This document shows positions 16,511 through 24,974 of a stretch of 64,000 nt of DNA, in pieces. The notes beneath the pieces are model-generated. The model saw only the letters and a program-made list of their open reading frames with translations. It was not told the DNA's origin and searched no databases. This DNA comes from Microcella sp. (GTDB lineage Bacteria > Actinomycetota > Actinomycetes > Actinomycetales > Microbacteriaceae): the NCBI RefSeq assembly GCF_025808395.1, contig NZ_CP075524.1:2480001-2544000 (forward strand). The letters run 5' to 3'. Every line of letters starts with the position of its first letter. Within the stretch, counting starts at the first letter, position 1. The position numbers and the translations under genes are program-made.

Positions 16511-16714
16511 ATGGCCCACGGAACCGTCAAATGGTTCAACGCCGAGAAGGGTTTCGGCTTCATCACTCTCGACGGCGGCGACGGCGATGTCTTCGTGCAC
16601 TACAGCGCGATCGACATGCCCGGCTACAAGGTTCTCGACGAGGGCCAAGCGGTCACCTTCGAGATCGGCACCGGCACCAAGGGGCCGCAGGCCGAGGGCG
16701 TGCGCCTCGCCTGA
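16511..16714 (+). CDS. cspA: Cold-shock protein, CspA family
   Basis: A 67-residue OB-fold RNA chaperone. ATG 16511 follows GAGGAG by 7 bases; an upstream in-frame ATG at 16436 gives an atypical extension. RNP1 is KGFGFI (in NAEKGFGFITLD) and RNP2 is VFVHYSAI, both complete. Full family length. A 9-bp hairpin follows the stop, so it is probably monocistronic. Confidence 0.96.
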   Translation: MAHGTVKWFNAEKGFGFITLDGGDGDVFVHYSAIDMPGYKVLDEGQAVTFEIGTGTKGPQAEGVRLA

Positions 16715-16715
16715 G

Positions 16716-16748
16716 CGAGCATCCATTCGCGGCGGTGACGGATGCTCG
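16716..16748 (+). terminator. Hairpin after cspA
   Basis: CGAGCATCC (16716-16724) pairs with GGATGCTCG (16740-16748), 9 bp with a 15-base loop, right after the csp stop. No T-run follows, so termination is uncertain. Confidence 0.5.
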
Positions 16749-16807
16749 GCACGGCGCACCGCCCCCGCAACGTCGTGCGGCGACAGCCGAGCACTACAGT
16801 TGCCGTC

Positions 16808-17854
16808 ATGAGCAGGCGACTCGGCCGCGGCGCGGCCCTCGGAGCAACCGCAGCGGCACTCATCGTGCTCGTCGGCTGCACCGCTGACGAGCTGCCGGTG
16901 CCCACATCGAGCCCGACGCCCACCTTCGTCTCGAGCTACGAGGCGCCGCCGCCCTTCGACCTCGCCCCGTTGACGGGCGCGGCCGTGCCCGTCGGCAGCC
17001 TGACCGCGCCCGCGTTCGCCGCCAAGATCGACAACCACCCGAGCGCTCGGCCGCAGGTCGGTCTCGATCGAGCCGATGTCGTGTGGGAGATCCTCGTCGA
17101 AGGCGGGTTGACGCGCTACATCGCGGTCTGGCAGTCAGACATTCCCGACACGATCGGCCCGATCCGCTCGGTGCGGCCCGTCGACCCGGCCGTCGTCTCG
17201 CCCCAGGGCGGCATCTTCGCGTTCTCGGGGGGTCAAGACCGGTTCGTGCAGGCCATGCGCCAGGCGCCCGTCTACAGCGCCATCCACGGGCAGCGCGACA
17301 CCTCAGACACGATGTTCCGCGGGCAGAACGCACCGTCGCCGCACAACGTTCTCGTGCGCGCCGCGCAGATCGTCTCAGAGCAGAGCCAGTTGCCTGCTCC
17401 GCCGCAGCAGTTTCCCTTCGCCGAGAGCGTGAGTGCGGCGACGGCGACGAAAGAGGGCGCGCCGACGACGCGCATCGACCTGAGGTTCGGCGGCTCGGCG
17501 ACACCCGCCTGGGTCTGGAGCGCCGACGCTGAGCGCTGGTTGCGCTACATGACGGGGGGCTCGCCCGATACCGCTCAGGGCGGCGCGCAGTTGTCGGCCG
17601 TGAACGTCGTCGTGCTGCGAGTCGACGTGCAGGTCATCCAGAGCATCCCGACCGTGGGATTGATCGGCAGCGGCGAGGCGTGGGTCTCGACCGGCGGCGC
17701 GACCGTGCAGGCTACGTGGTCGAAGAGCTCTCTCACCGATCAGATTCGCATTCTCGACGCCAACGGAGTCGCCGTGCGCCTCGCTCCGGGCACCACCTGG
17801 GTCGAGCTCGTGCCCGTCAATGGTGCCGTCTCGTTCTCGACGCCCGCCACATAA
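16808..17854 (+). CDS. DUF3048-domain lipoprotein (YerB-like)
   Basis: A 348-residue lipoprotein. The ATG at 16808 places a proper signal (MSRRLGRG, hydrophobic core, lipobox IVLVGC near residue 23). DUF3048 is recognisable as FAAKIDNHPSARPQVGLDRA, IAVWQSDIPDTIGPIRSVRP, FAFSGGQDRF, and the second domain with LDANGVAVRLAPGTTWVELVP. YerB-type proteins are extracytoplasmic, with no firmly known function. The gene ends 10 bases before the first CIRCE element of groEL. Confidence 0.88.
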   Translation: MSRRLGRGAALGATAAALIVLVGCTADELPVPTSSPTPTFVSSYEAPPPFDLAPLTGAAVPVGSLTAPAFAAKIDNHPSARPQVGLDRADVVWEILVEGGLTRYIAVWQSDIPDTIGPIRSVRPVDPAVVSPQGGIFAFSGGQDRFVQAMRQAPVYSAIHGQRDTSDTMFRGQNAPSPHNVLVRAAQIVSEQSQLPAPPQQFPFAESVSAATATKEGAPTTRIDLRFGGSATPAWVWSADAERWLRYMTGGSPDTAQGGAQLSAVNVVVLRVDVQVIQSIPTVGLIGSGEAWVSTGGATVQATWSKSSLTDQIRILDANGVAVRLAPGTTWVELVPVNGAVSFSTPAT

Positions 17855-17863
17855 CCGTTCTGG

Positions 17864-17890
17864 CTTGCACTCGACCCCTCCGAGTGCCAG
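17864..17890. promoter_or_regulatory. CIRCE element 1 (HrcA operator)
   Basis: CTTGCACTC, nine bases (17873-17881), GAGTGCCAG: the core GCACTC-N9-GAGTGC is exact. It lies 74 bases upstream of the groEL start. Confidence 0.85.
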
Positions 17891-17896
17891 AATCGT

Positions 17897-17923
17897 TTAG
17901 CACTCACGCTCTGTGAGTGCCAA
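17897..17923. promoter_or_regulatory. CIRCE element 2 (HrcA operator)
   Basis: TTAGCACTC-N9-GAGTGCCAA agrees with the CIRCE consensus TTAGCACTC-N9-GAGTGCTAA at all but one position. Its left end is 6 bases after element 1; it ends 41 bases before the groEL ATG. Confidence 0.95.
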
Positions 17924-17964
17924 GAGCTACCGTACGTGAAGCGTCCGGGAGGGACGAGAGACAC

Positions 17965-19593
17965 ATGGCTAAGATCATCGCTTTCGACGAAGAGGCCCGT
18001 CGCGGCCTCGAGCGCGGCCTCAACATTCTGGCTGACGCCGTCAAGGTCACGCTGGGCCCGCGTGGGCGCAACGTGGTGCTGGAAAAGAAGTGGGGCGCCC
18101 CCACCATCACCAACGACGGCGTCTCCATCGCCAAAGAGATCGAACTCGACGACCCGTTCGAGAAGATCGGCGCAGAGCTCGTCAAAGAGGTCGCCAAGAA
18201 GACCGACGACGTCGCCGGTGACGGCACGACCACCTCGGTCGTGCTCGCCCAGGCGCTCGTGCGCGAGGGCCTGCGCAACGTCGCCGCTGGCGCCGACCCG
18301 ATCAGCCTCAAGCGCGGCATCGAGAAGGCCACGCAGGCCGTCTCAGACCAGCTGCTGAAGAACGCCAAAGAGGTCGAGACCAAAGAAGAGATCGCGGCCA
18401 CCGCGAGCATCTCGGCGGCCGACCCCGAGATCGGCGCGCTGATCGCCGAGGCCATCGACAAGGTGGGCAAAGAGGGCGTCGTCACGGTCGAAGAGTCGAA
18501 CACCTTCGGCACCGAGCTCGAGCTCACCGAGGGCATGCGCTTCGACAAGGGCTACCTGTCGGCATACTTCGTCACCGACCCTGAGCGCCAGGAGGCGGTC
18601 TTCGAAGACCCCTACGTGCTCATCGTCAACGGCAAGATCTCGGCGATCAAAGACCTGCTGCCCGTCGTCGACAAGGTGATCCAGAGCGGCAAGCAGCTGC
18701 TCATCATCGCCGAAGACGTCGAGGGCGAGGCTCTGGCCACGCTCGTCGTCAACAAGATTCGCGGCATCTTCAAGTCGGTCGCCGTCAAGGCTCCCGGCTT
18801 CGGCGACCGTCGCAAGGCCATGCTGCAAGACATCGCCATTCTCACCGGTGGTCAGGTCATCAGCGAAGAGGTCGGCCTCAAGCTCGAGAACGCCACGCTC
18901 GACCTGCTGGGTCGCGCGCGCAAGGTGGTCATCACGAAGGACGAGACGACGATCGTTGAGGGTGCAGGCGACGCCGACGCCATCGCGGGTCGCGTCAAGC
19001 AGATTCGTGCCGAGATCGAGAACACTGACTCTGACTACGACCGCGAGAAGCTGCAAGAGCGTCTCGCCAAGCTCGCGGGCGGCGTCGCCGTCATCAAGGC
19101 TGGCGCGGCCACCGAGGTCGAGCTCAAGGAGCGCAAGCACCGCATCGAGGATGCCGTTCGCAACGCCAAGGCGGCTGTCGAAGAGGGCATCGTCGCCGGT
19201 GGTGGTGTCGCCCTGATCCAGGCCGGCAAGATGGCGTTCGAGTCGAAGGCGCTCACCGACCTCGTCGGTGACGAGGCCACGGGCGCGAACATCGTCAAGG
19301 TCGCCATCGACGCTCCGCTCAAGCAGATCGCGCTCAACGCGGGCCTCGAGCCCGGCGTGGTGGCCGACAAGGTGCGCCACCTCGAGGTGGGTCACGGCCT
19401 CAACGCCGCCACCGGCGAGTACGTCGACATGCTCGGTGCCGGCATCGCCGACCCGGTGAAGGTGACGCGCTCGGCGCTGCTCAACGCGGCATCGATCGCC
19501 GGCCTCTTCCTCACCACCGAGGCGGTCGTGGCCGACAAGCCCGAGAAGAACCCGGCGCCTATGGGCGACCCGAGCGGCGGCATGGACTTCTAA
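17965..19593 (+). CDS. groEL: 60-kDa chaperonin
   Basis: GroEL subunit, 542 residues. ATG 17965 follows GGGAGGGACGAG. Conserved ATP-site segments are LGPRGRNVVLEKKWGAPTITNDG and DVAGDGTTTS. Also present are the apical-domain substrate region and the C-terminal GGxMDF form (DPSGGMDF) in place of the long GGM tail. No groES is adjacent, so this is the stand-alone groEL typical of actinobacteria that carry groES-groEL elsewhere. Two CIRCE operators indicate HrcA repression and heat induction. Confidence 0.98.
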   Translation: MAKIIAFDEEARRGLERGLNILADAVKVTLGPRGRNVVLEKKWGAPTITNDGVSIAKEIELDDPFEKIGAELVKEVAKKTDDVAGDGTTTSVVLAQALVREGLRNVAAGADPISLKRGIEKATQAVSDQLLKNAKEVETKEEIAATASISAADPEIGALIAEAIDKVGKEGVVTVEESNTFGTELELTEGMRFDKGYLSAYFVTDPERQEAVFEDPYVLIVNGKISAIKDLLPVVDKVIQSGKQLLIIAEDVEGEALATLVVNKIRGIFKSVAVKAPGFGDRRKAMLQDIAILTGGQVISEEVGLKLENATLDLLGRARKVVITKDETTIVEGAGDADAIAGRVKQIRAEIENTDSDYDREKLQERLAKLAGGVAVIKAGAATEVELKERKHRIEDAVRNAKAAVEEGIVAGGGVALIQAGKMAFESKALTDLVGDEATGANIVKVAIDAPLKQIALNAGLEPGVVADKVRHLEVGHGLNAATGEYVDMLGAGIADPVKVTRSALLNAASIAGLFLTTEAVVADKPEKNPAPMGDPSGGMDF

Positions 19594-19635
19594 GTCACCA
19601 GCCGTCGCCGGTCACCCGGCACGCACGCCCGAACA

Positions 19636-19660
19636 GGGCGGTTCCGCACAGGAGCCGCCC
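19636..19660 (+). terminator. Stem-loop after groEL
   Basis: GGGCGGTTCC (19636-19645) and GGAGCCGCCC (19651-19660) form a 10-bp stem (one G-U) with a 5-base loop, 43 bases after the groEL stop. No T-run; probably a GC-type terminator. Confidence 0.65.
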
Positions 19661-19760
19661 CGTTCGCGCGTCTGCAGGTTCGCGCCGCTGCACGGTCGCA
19701 GCGTGCAGGCATGGCTCGGCCCGCCGTGCGGCTCGGCGAGCGCCATCGACCTGAGAACGG

Positions 19761-20429
19761 TCAGGCGGCGACAGCGCGCGAGCTGAGCTGCTCGAACACG
19801 CGAGTGTTGAAGTCGTAGGCGACGAGCACCTCGTCGATCACCCGGTCGCGCTCATCGGGCACCCACGGCGCCGCGTCGAGCTGCGCGCGGTAGGCGTCTT
19901 TGAACGCCGCCGGGTCGGCGATCTGATCGAACAGGTAGAACCCGATGCCGTTCGTCTCGAAGCCGAACTGCCGCGCGACGACACGACCGATGTAGAGGCC
20001 GCCCGAGAGGTCGCCGAGGTAGCGCGTGTAGTGGTGGGCGATATACCCGGCCGGCCACTCTGCGGCGACCTCGCGAATGCGAGTGGCGTACTCGCGGGTG
20101 GCGGGCATGAGCTCGAGGCGCTCGCGCCAGTCGTCCCCGACCAGGAAGGCGAGGTCGGTCTCGAGTGCCGGCAGTCGGCTGAGCGCGGGGGAGAGGAAGG
20201 GAGCCACGAGCGGCACCGCACGCATGGCGGGCTCGACGCCCTCGAGCGCCTCGTAGATCGCCCAGTGCTGCGACACGAGAGCGATGTAGTCGTCGCGCGT
20301 CGCGCGACCAGCCATGAGCTCGCCCATGAACGAGGCCCCTTCGCTGTCGCTGTGGCTGTTCGACGTGCGCTCGCGCACGAGGCGCGAGAACGGAACGACG
20401 TCGCCAGCGGTACCGGGGGTGCTGCTCAT
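19761..20429 (-). CDS. hmuO: Heme oxygenase (biliverdin-producing)
   Basis: Opens heme to biliverdin, CO and free iron, using electrons from a reductase. At 222 residues it is the HmuO size. The proximal heme ligand is His26 in SNSHSDSEGASFM, the distal-helix signature GDLSGG is at residues 139-144 (YLGDLSGGLYIGR), and AHHYTRY is conserved. The start at 20429 is preceded by an iron box 19 bases away, so it should be induced when iron is scarce. It completes an uptake-and-release set with the HtaA-domain protein and hmuT. Confidence 0.95.
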   Translation of the reverse strand: MSSTPGTAGDVVPFSRLVRERTSNSHSDSEGASFMGELMAGRATRDDYIALVSQHWAIYEALEGVEPAMRAVPLVAPFLSPALSRLPALETDLAFLVGDDWRERLELMPATREYATRIREVAAEWPAGYIAHHYTRYLGDLSGGLYIGRVVARQFGFETNGIGFYLFDQIADPAAFKDAYRAQLDAAPWVPDERDRVIDEVLVAYDFNTRVFEQLSSRAVAA

Positions 20430-20447
20430 GATCGGGCTCTCCAGAGG

Positions 20448-20466
20448 TTAGGTGAGCCTAATCTTA
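20448..20466. promoter_or_regulatory. DtxR/IdeR iron box upstream of hmuO
   Basis: TTAGGTGAGCCTAATCTTA matches 16 of 19 consensus positions and is immediately upstream of the heme oxygenase start. Confidence 0.88.
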
Positions 20467-20521
20467 GCTAACGAGGGTGCCGCGGGCCAAGAGCGGCCGT
20501 GCGCCACTCGGGCGGGTGAGC

Positions 20522-20857
20522 CTACTCGTGCGGGCGGGGCTCGATGCCGAGCTCGGCGCACGCACGGTCGTAGAGCGCGACGATCTCGCGGCGAATCTCA
20601 GGGCGCTCGGTGATGGGCGCCCGCCACTCGACGCGCAGGGGCAGCTCATCATCGTTCTCGCCGCTCGCACTCGTGTAGACCCAGTCGCCGCCGCTCCCGT
20701 CGACCCCCACCATGCGAGCGCTCACCGCCAAGGCGTCACCGAACGCTCGAGCGATGAGCAGATTGTCGTCTGCGTGGTCGTCATTCATGTGGTGCAGCAC
20801 TGCGGCGACGATCGCAGGCTCGAAGGCATGCGGAGTGTCTTGATCGTGATGGGTCAC
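20522..20857 (-). CDS. DUF2470 (HugZ C-terminal-like) protein
   Basis: A 111-residue stand-alone DUF2470 domain. The signature is VAAVLHHMNDDHADDNLLIARAFGD, followed by the RVEWRAPITERPEIRREIVALYDRA helix. In HugZ-type heme-degrading proteins this domain is fused to a pyridoxamine-oxidase-like split barrel and helps bind heme. Here it is free and next to heme oxygenase, with 92 bases between, so a role in heme handling is likely but unproven. Possibly co-transcribed with the downstream hmuO, though hmuO has its own iron box. Confidence 0.82.
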   Translation of the reverse strand: MTHHDQDTPHAFEPAIVAAVLHHMNDDHADDNLLIARAFGDALAVSARMVGVDGSGGDWVYTSASGENDDELPLRVEWRAPITERPEIRREIVALYDRACAELGIEPRPHE

Positions 20858-20906
20858 CCTGCAAGCCTAGGGGCGCGGCTCGTGCCCTCACACCGGCAGA
20901 GCGACC

Positions 20907-21197
20907 TCAGCGCACGAACATGCGGGCGGCCTGCTGCTCGACCTCGGCATACCCCTGGCCCGCGTGCATGAGTGCTTCGTTCATCGCGGTGAGCGTCTGC
21001 TCGACCCTCTGATACGCGGCCGTCCACTCGCCCAGCAGCGACTGGAACGCCGTCGCAGCGCCACCGCTCCACGCGCTCTGCAAGCCCGAGAGGTTCGCCT
21101 GCAGGCCCGCGGCTTCGGCCTGCAGTCGGGCGATCGAGCCGCGTGTCGCCGCGGTGGCCGAGAGTACGGCGTCGCTGTCGACCTGATACCGAGTCAT
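20907..21197 (-). CDS. WXG100-family (ESAT-6-like) protein
   Basis: A 96-residue helical hairpin protein of the type VII secretion family. The turn motif is WSG (LQSAWSGGAATAFQSLL), with helices of Ala/Gln/Leu heptads on both sides and a C-terminal YAEVEQQA (YxxxD/E-like signal). No EccC ATPase or partner gene is nearby. It lies 48 bases downstream of the histidine kinase on the same strand and may share its transcript. Confidence 0.86.
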   Translation of the reverse strand: MTRYQVDSDAVLSATAATRGSIARLQAEAAGLQANLSGLQSAWSGGAATAFQSLLGEWTAAYQRVEQTLTAMNEALMHAGQGYAEVEQQAARMFVR

Positions 21198-21245
21198 GAG
21201 GTGCTCCCTTCGGCCCGAGACGTTCGCTCGAGTGCCGCACGAAGG

Positions 21246-22958
21246 CTAGGCGCGAGCAGAGGAGCGTGCGGGGGCGCCGGTCGTTGCGCGAGCATCCATC
21301 GTCGTTGCCTCGCTGGGGAGGAGAGGAAGCGAGACGCGGAACGTGGCCCCGCCCCCCGGCGTATCGAGCACGTCGACGCGGCCCTTGTGCAGCGCGACGA
21401 TCGACGAGACGATCGCAAGCCCGAGCCCAGAGCCGCCGGTGTCTCGCGTGCGCGACGAGTCTGCTCTGAAGAACCGCTCGAAGATGCGGTCTTTGAGCTG
21501 CGGGGCGATGCCGTCGCCGTGATCGACGACCGCGATCGTCGCCATTCCCGCCTCGGCATCGACACCGACGGCGAGCTCGATCGGCGAGCCGGCAGGAGAG
21601 AAGCGAAGAGCGTTGCCGATGAGGTTCGTGATGACCTGGCGAATCTTGTTCTCATCGCCGAGCACGACAGCCGAGAAGCCTGCGGGCGGTGCGCTCTCGA
21701 TGAGGGGCGCGACCGCGGGCGCGGGTGCGCGTCGAGACCGCAGCGTCCGCAACCGGGCGATCGCCGAGCCCGCGAGTGCGATCGGGCCGCTCGCCGTCGT
21801 GGGGGGCCGGATGCTCGCCGCGTGATCTGGCTCGAGCACAGCATCCCCCGCCGCATCATCGTGAGCGGCATCGTCGACGACGACCGACACCTCGCGGTCG
21901 GGAGCGCCCGCGCGCGCGTCGAGAGCCGCATCGCGGGCGAGGGGCACGAGATCGACGGAGGTGAGTTCGAGCGGCCGCGACTCATCGAGGCGGGCGAGCT
22001 CGAGCAGGTCGCTCACGAGAGCCCCCATGCGAATCGCCTCCTTCTCGATGCGCTCCATGGCCTGGCCCACCTGCTCGTCGCCGGCGAGCGCGCCCATGCG
22101 GTAGAGCTCGGCGTAGCCGCGCACCGAGACGAGGGGCGTGCGCAGCTCATGGCTCGCGTCGCCGACGAAGCGGCGCATCTGCGAGATCGTGGCCGCGCGG
22201 TCGGCGAAAGCGCGATCGATGCGGCTGAGCATGGCGTTGAGCGAACGGTTGAGCCTGCCGACCTCGGTGTTGGGGGTGGCACCGCTGAGGCGCTGGCTGA
22301 AGTCGCCGTCGGCGAACCGGGCGGCCGTGGCCTCGACATCGCGCAGGGGTCGAAAAGTCGAGGTGACCAGCAGCCGGGTGAGGGCGGCGCTCAGAATGAC
22401 GACGACGAGGCCGAAGCCCAAGAAGATCGACGCGAACGAGCCGATGATGGCGTTCGTGTCGGCGAGGTCTGCGCCGATGATGAGCGTCGCCTGCTGCGAC
22501 GCGCCGGTCTCGCCGCCCGTCACCTGCAGCGGAAAGGTCACGACCCGCCACTGCGTGGTGCGATCGGCGCTCGTGAGCGTCACCCCGCCCTGCAGTTCAG
22601 AGACGTAGTGCAGCGTGAGCCTCGACACGTCGGGAGCCTGCGAGCGGCGACTCTCAGCGAGGTTGTCGTCGATCAGCTCACCCTCAGAGCCGACCGCTCC
22701 GAAGTAGAACGGGTTCGAGAAGACCGAGGGCGTCAGCTCGTCGAACGTGTCGAACTCGTCGACCGTGAACGATTCGGGAACATCGTCTGCCGCCTGGCGA
22801 ATCTGCCGGTCGACCTCATCGATGAGCGTCGTCTGCAGCACCGTCAAGGTTCCGACGCCGACGACGAACAGCCCCAAGGTCACGACGAAGACCGTGACGC
22901 CGGTGATCTTCGAGCGGAGAGAGATCGACTCCCACCACTGGGTCAGCTGCTCATGCAT
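21246..22958 (-). CDS. Sensor histidine kinase with HAMP domain
   Basis: Membrane sensor of 570 residues. TM1 is at about 15-37, an extracytoplasmic sensor region spans about 38-155, TM2 is at about 160-185, then HAMP. The HisKA box DASHELRTPLVSVRGYAEL has the phospho-acceptor His. The HATPase has N-box NLIGNALRFSP, G1 DHGDGIAP, F-box FERFFR and G2 GGSGLGLAIV. The layout resembles MprB/TcrY-type kinases. A Pro/Ala-rich insert of about 65 residues (between VVVDDAAHDD and DENKIRQVI) splits the start of the HATPase domain. The response regulator is 12 bases upstream, so they form one operon. Confidence 0.93.
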   Translation of the reverse strand: MHEQLTQWWESISLRSKITGVTVFVVTLGLFVVGVGTLTVLQTTLIDEVDRQIRQAADDVPESFTVDEFDTFDELTPSVFSNPFYFGAVGSEGELIDDNLAESRRSQAPDVSRLTLHYVSELQGGVTLTSADRTTQWRVVTFPLQVTGGETGASQQATLIIGADLADTNAIIGSFASIFLGFGLVVVILSAALTRLLVTSTFRPLRDVEATAARFADGDFSQRLSGATPNTEVGRLNRSLNAMLSRIDRAFADRAATISQMRRFVGDASHELRTPLVSVRGYAELYRMGALAGDEQVGQAMERIEKEAIRMGALVSDLLELARLDESRPLELTSVDLVPLARDAALDARAGAPDREVSVVVDDAAHDDAAGDAVLEPDHAASIRPPTTASGPIALAGSAIARLRTLRSRRAPAPAVAPLIESAPPAGFSAVVLGDENKIRQVITNLIGNALRFSPAGSPIELAVGVDAEAGMATIAVVDHGDGIAPQLKDRIFERFFRADSSRTRDTGGSGLGLAIVSSIVALHKGRVDVLDTPGGGATFRVSLPLLPSEATTMDARATTGAPARSSARA

Positions 22959-22970
22959 GAAGAGCCAAGG

Positions 22971-23663
22971 TTAGACCTTGGCGGCCTTGAGCATGTAGCC
23001 GAAGCCTCGCTTCGTCTGGATCAGCGGCTCGTCCGTGTGGGGGTCGAGCTTGCGCCGGAGGTATGAGATGTAGCTCTCGACGATGCCCGCGTCTCCGTTG
23101 AAGTCGTACTCCCAGACGTGGTCAAGAATCTGCGCCTTCGAGAGCACCCGGTTGGGGTTCAGCATGAGGTAGCGCAAGAGCTTGAACTCGGTCGGGCTCA
23201 ACTCGATGACCTCGTCGCCGACGGTCACCTCGTGCGTGTCCTGGTCCATCGTCAGCCCACCGGCCCGAATGACCGCGTCGTCTTCTTCTTGCATGGTGCG
23301 CCGCAGGATGGCCTTGATGCGGGCGACGATCTCGTCGAGGCTGAACGGCTTGGTGACGTAGTCGTCGCCGCCGACCGTGAGCCCCATGATCTTGTCGTCG
23401 GTGTCGTCTTTCGCCGTGAGGAAGAGGATCGGGCTCGTGTAGCCGCTCGACCGCAGGCGCTTCGTGACGCCGAACCCGTTGATGTCGGGCAGCATGACGT
23501 CGAGGATGATGAGGTCGGGTTCTTCTTCGAGCACCGCCGAGATGGCTTGAGCCCCGTTGCCGACGGCCCGCACGGCAAAACCGGCGAAGCGCAGGCTCGT
23601 GGTGAGCAGGTCGCGAATATTGGGCTCGTCGTCGACGATGAGAATCTTCGGTCCGTCAGGCAT
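22971..23663 (-). CDS. OmpR/PhoB-type response regulator
   Basis: A 230-residue two-domain regulator. The receiver has IVDDEPN (acid pair), LIILDVMLPDINGFG (phospho-acceptor Asp near residue 54), LTAKDD (Thr/Ser switch) and KPFS (Lys). The winged-helix output domain contains ELSPTEFKLLRYLMLNPNRVLSKAQI and YISYLRRKLD, with RGFGYML at the end. It pairs with the kinase downstream. TcrA/MprA-like; the signal is unknown. Confidence 0.96.
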   Translation of the reverse strand: MPDGPKILIVDDEPNIRDLLTTSLRFAGFAVRAVGNGAQAISAVLEEEPDLIILDVMLPDINGFGVTKRLRSSGYTSPILFLTAKDDTDDKIMGLTVGGDDYVTKPFSLDEIVARIKAILRRTMQEEDDAVIRAGGLTMDQDTHEVTVGDEVIELSPTEFKLLRYLMLNPNRVLSKAQILDHVWEYDFNGDAGIVESYISYLRRKLDPHTDEPLIQTKRGFGYMLKAAKV

Positions 23664-23735
23664 GACGGTATTCTCTGGGGTTTTAGTGGGAGTTTGCTGA
23701 ATGCCGAGCGCCTCGCGATGTCACAGCGACGCGGC

Positions 23736-24683
23736 TCAACGTGCGGGGTGCACGACGTTGCGAAGGGGGCTGCCGGCCGTCAACCGCTCGAGGTTCTCGG
23801 CAAGCAGCCGACCGACGCCTTCGGGCCTGCCGCCGGCCGCGTGCGGAGTGAGAATCAGGTTGGGCGCCGACCAGAGAGCTGCGTCTGCGGGCAACGGCTC
23901 GGGGTCGGTCACGTCGAGCGCTGCGCCGCCGAGACGGCCGGCCTCGAGCGCATCGACGAGAGCGGCGTGATCAATGGCATCGCCTCGACCGACATTGACG
24001 ACCCATGCGTGCGAGGGAAGGCGCGAGAGCACTTCTGCATCGACCACCTTCTGGGTCTCGACCGTCGACGGCAAGATGAGCACGAGCACATCGGTCGAGG
24101 GCAGTTCGGCCGCCACGGAGTCGGCAGCCACCACCCTGATGCCGTTGTCGACCCTCGCGGTACGAGCCACCCCGGTCACCTCGGCGCCGAGATTCGTGAG
24201 CATCGACGCGAGTGTGCGCCCGATCGAACCGAAGCCCCAGATGGTGACCCTGGCGCCTTGCAACGTGGTGAATCGCGCGGGAGCGTCGATCGGTTGAATG
24301 CCTCCGAGGCCCGAATCCCATTGACGCGCACCCTGCGCATCGTGTGCTCGGTGCAGCGAGCGCGCGCCCGCCAGCATGAGGGCGAGGGCGTGCTCGGCCA
24401 CGGGGCGATCGTGCAGGCCGCGCCCGTTGCACACCACGACGCTCTCGTCGAACCCGGCGCGCGCCATGTATTCGTACCCCGCAGAGACGAGTTGCACGAA
24501 AGCGAGCGAGTGGAGTCGCTGCGCAGCCTCACGGAGACGGTCCATGGGCATCCCCCAGAGCACGAGAACCGATGCATCGAGCGCGTCGTCGGGCAGTGTG
24601 AGGTTCGGGTCGTAGCGAATCACCTCCACGCCATTGGGCATGGCAGTCTCGAGCGCGACGGTGGTCGGAACCAGAATTTTCAT
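23736..24683 (-). CDS. D-isomer-specific 2-hydroxyacid dehydrogenase
   Basis: NAD(P)-dependent interconversion of a 2-keto acid and a D-2-hydroxy acid. Start MKILVPTTVAL at 24683 gives 315 residues; the longer frame upstream runs into the operator region. The nucleotide loop is WGFGSIGR, the substrate Arg is in VNVGRGDAID, the acid Glu in DPEPLP and the general base His in LTPHAAGG, so it looks catalytically complete. It is the outermost gene of the catabolic island and has an AATACGAT-type operator 56 bases upstream, divergent from the ABC transporter. Confidence 0.9.
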   Translation of the reverse strand: MKILVPTTVALETAMPNGVEVIRYDPNLTLPDDALDASVLVLWGMPMDRLREAAQRLHSLAFVQLVSAGYEYMARAGFDESVVVCNGRGLHDRPVAEHALALMLAGARSLHRAHDAQGARQWDSGLGGIQPIDAPARFTTLQGARVTIWGFGSIGRTLASMLTNLGAEVTGVARTARVDNGIRVVAADSVAAELPSTDVLVLILPSTVETQKVVDAEVLSRLPSHAWVVNVGRGDAIDHAALVDALEAGRLGGAALDVTDPEPLPADAALWSAPNLILTPHAAGGRPEGVGRLLAENLERLTAGSPLRNVVHPAR

Positions 24684-24739
24684 GACTCTCCCGTCTCGTG
24701 GGGTCGCAGGGCGTCGCGACAGGCGCGCTTCCATCCTAG

Positions 24740-24753
24740 AATCCGATCGTATT
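24740..24753. promoter_or_regulatory. Putative GntR operator S1 (hydroxyacid dehydrogenase promoter)
   Basis: AATCCGATCGTATT; on the other strand AATACGATCGGATT. It shares AATACGAT with four other sites in the island (24921, 43002, 43115, 45411). Confidence 0.65.
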
Positions 24754-24920
24754 TTTATGCGGGGCGATGACGTGATCGAGGGGTCGAGTCGGCAGGCGGA
24801 TCCGACCCTGATGCCCATTCTCGGCGCCAATTTGCTCGCAATAGTCGAGCCTACGTGACAATCGCGGCGCCATTGCGAGACTGGGTGTTGACGAATCGCG
24901 CGCCATCGTGAATACTCCTG

Positions 24921-24940
24921 AATACGATCCGATCGGAAGC
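24921..24940. promoter_or_regulatory. Putative GntR operator S2 (ABC transporter promoter)
   Basis: AATACGATCCGATCGGAAGC, 35 bases before the substrate-binding-protein ATG. Its first 17 bases are identical to site S3 at 43002, some 18 kb away. Confidence 0.72.
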
Positions 24941-24974
24941 GGGCGGTGGCTTCCATTGAGCAAAGGAGCTCTGC

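Noticed and set aside
20964..23066. 700-residue open frame on the plus strand
   Set aside because: Antisense shadow of the WXG100 and histidine kinase genes, which have clear domains.
23118..24770. 550-residue open frame on the plus strand
   Set aside because: Antisense to the response regulator and hydroxyacid dehydrogenase.
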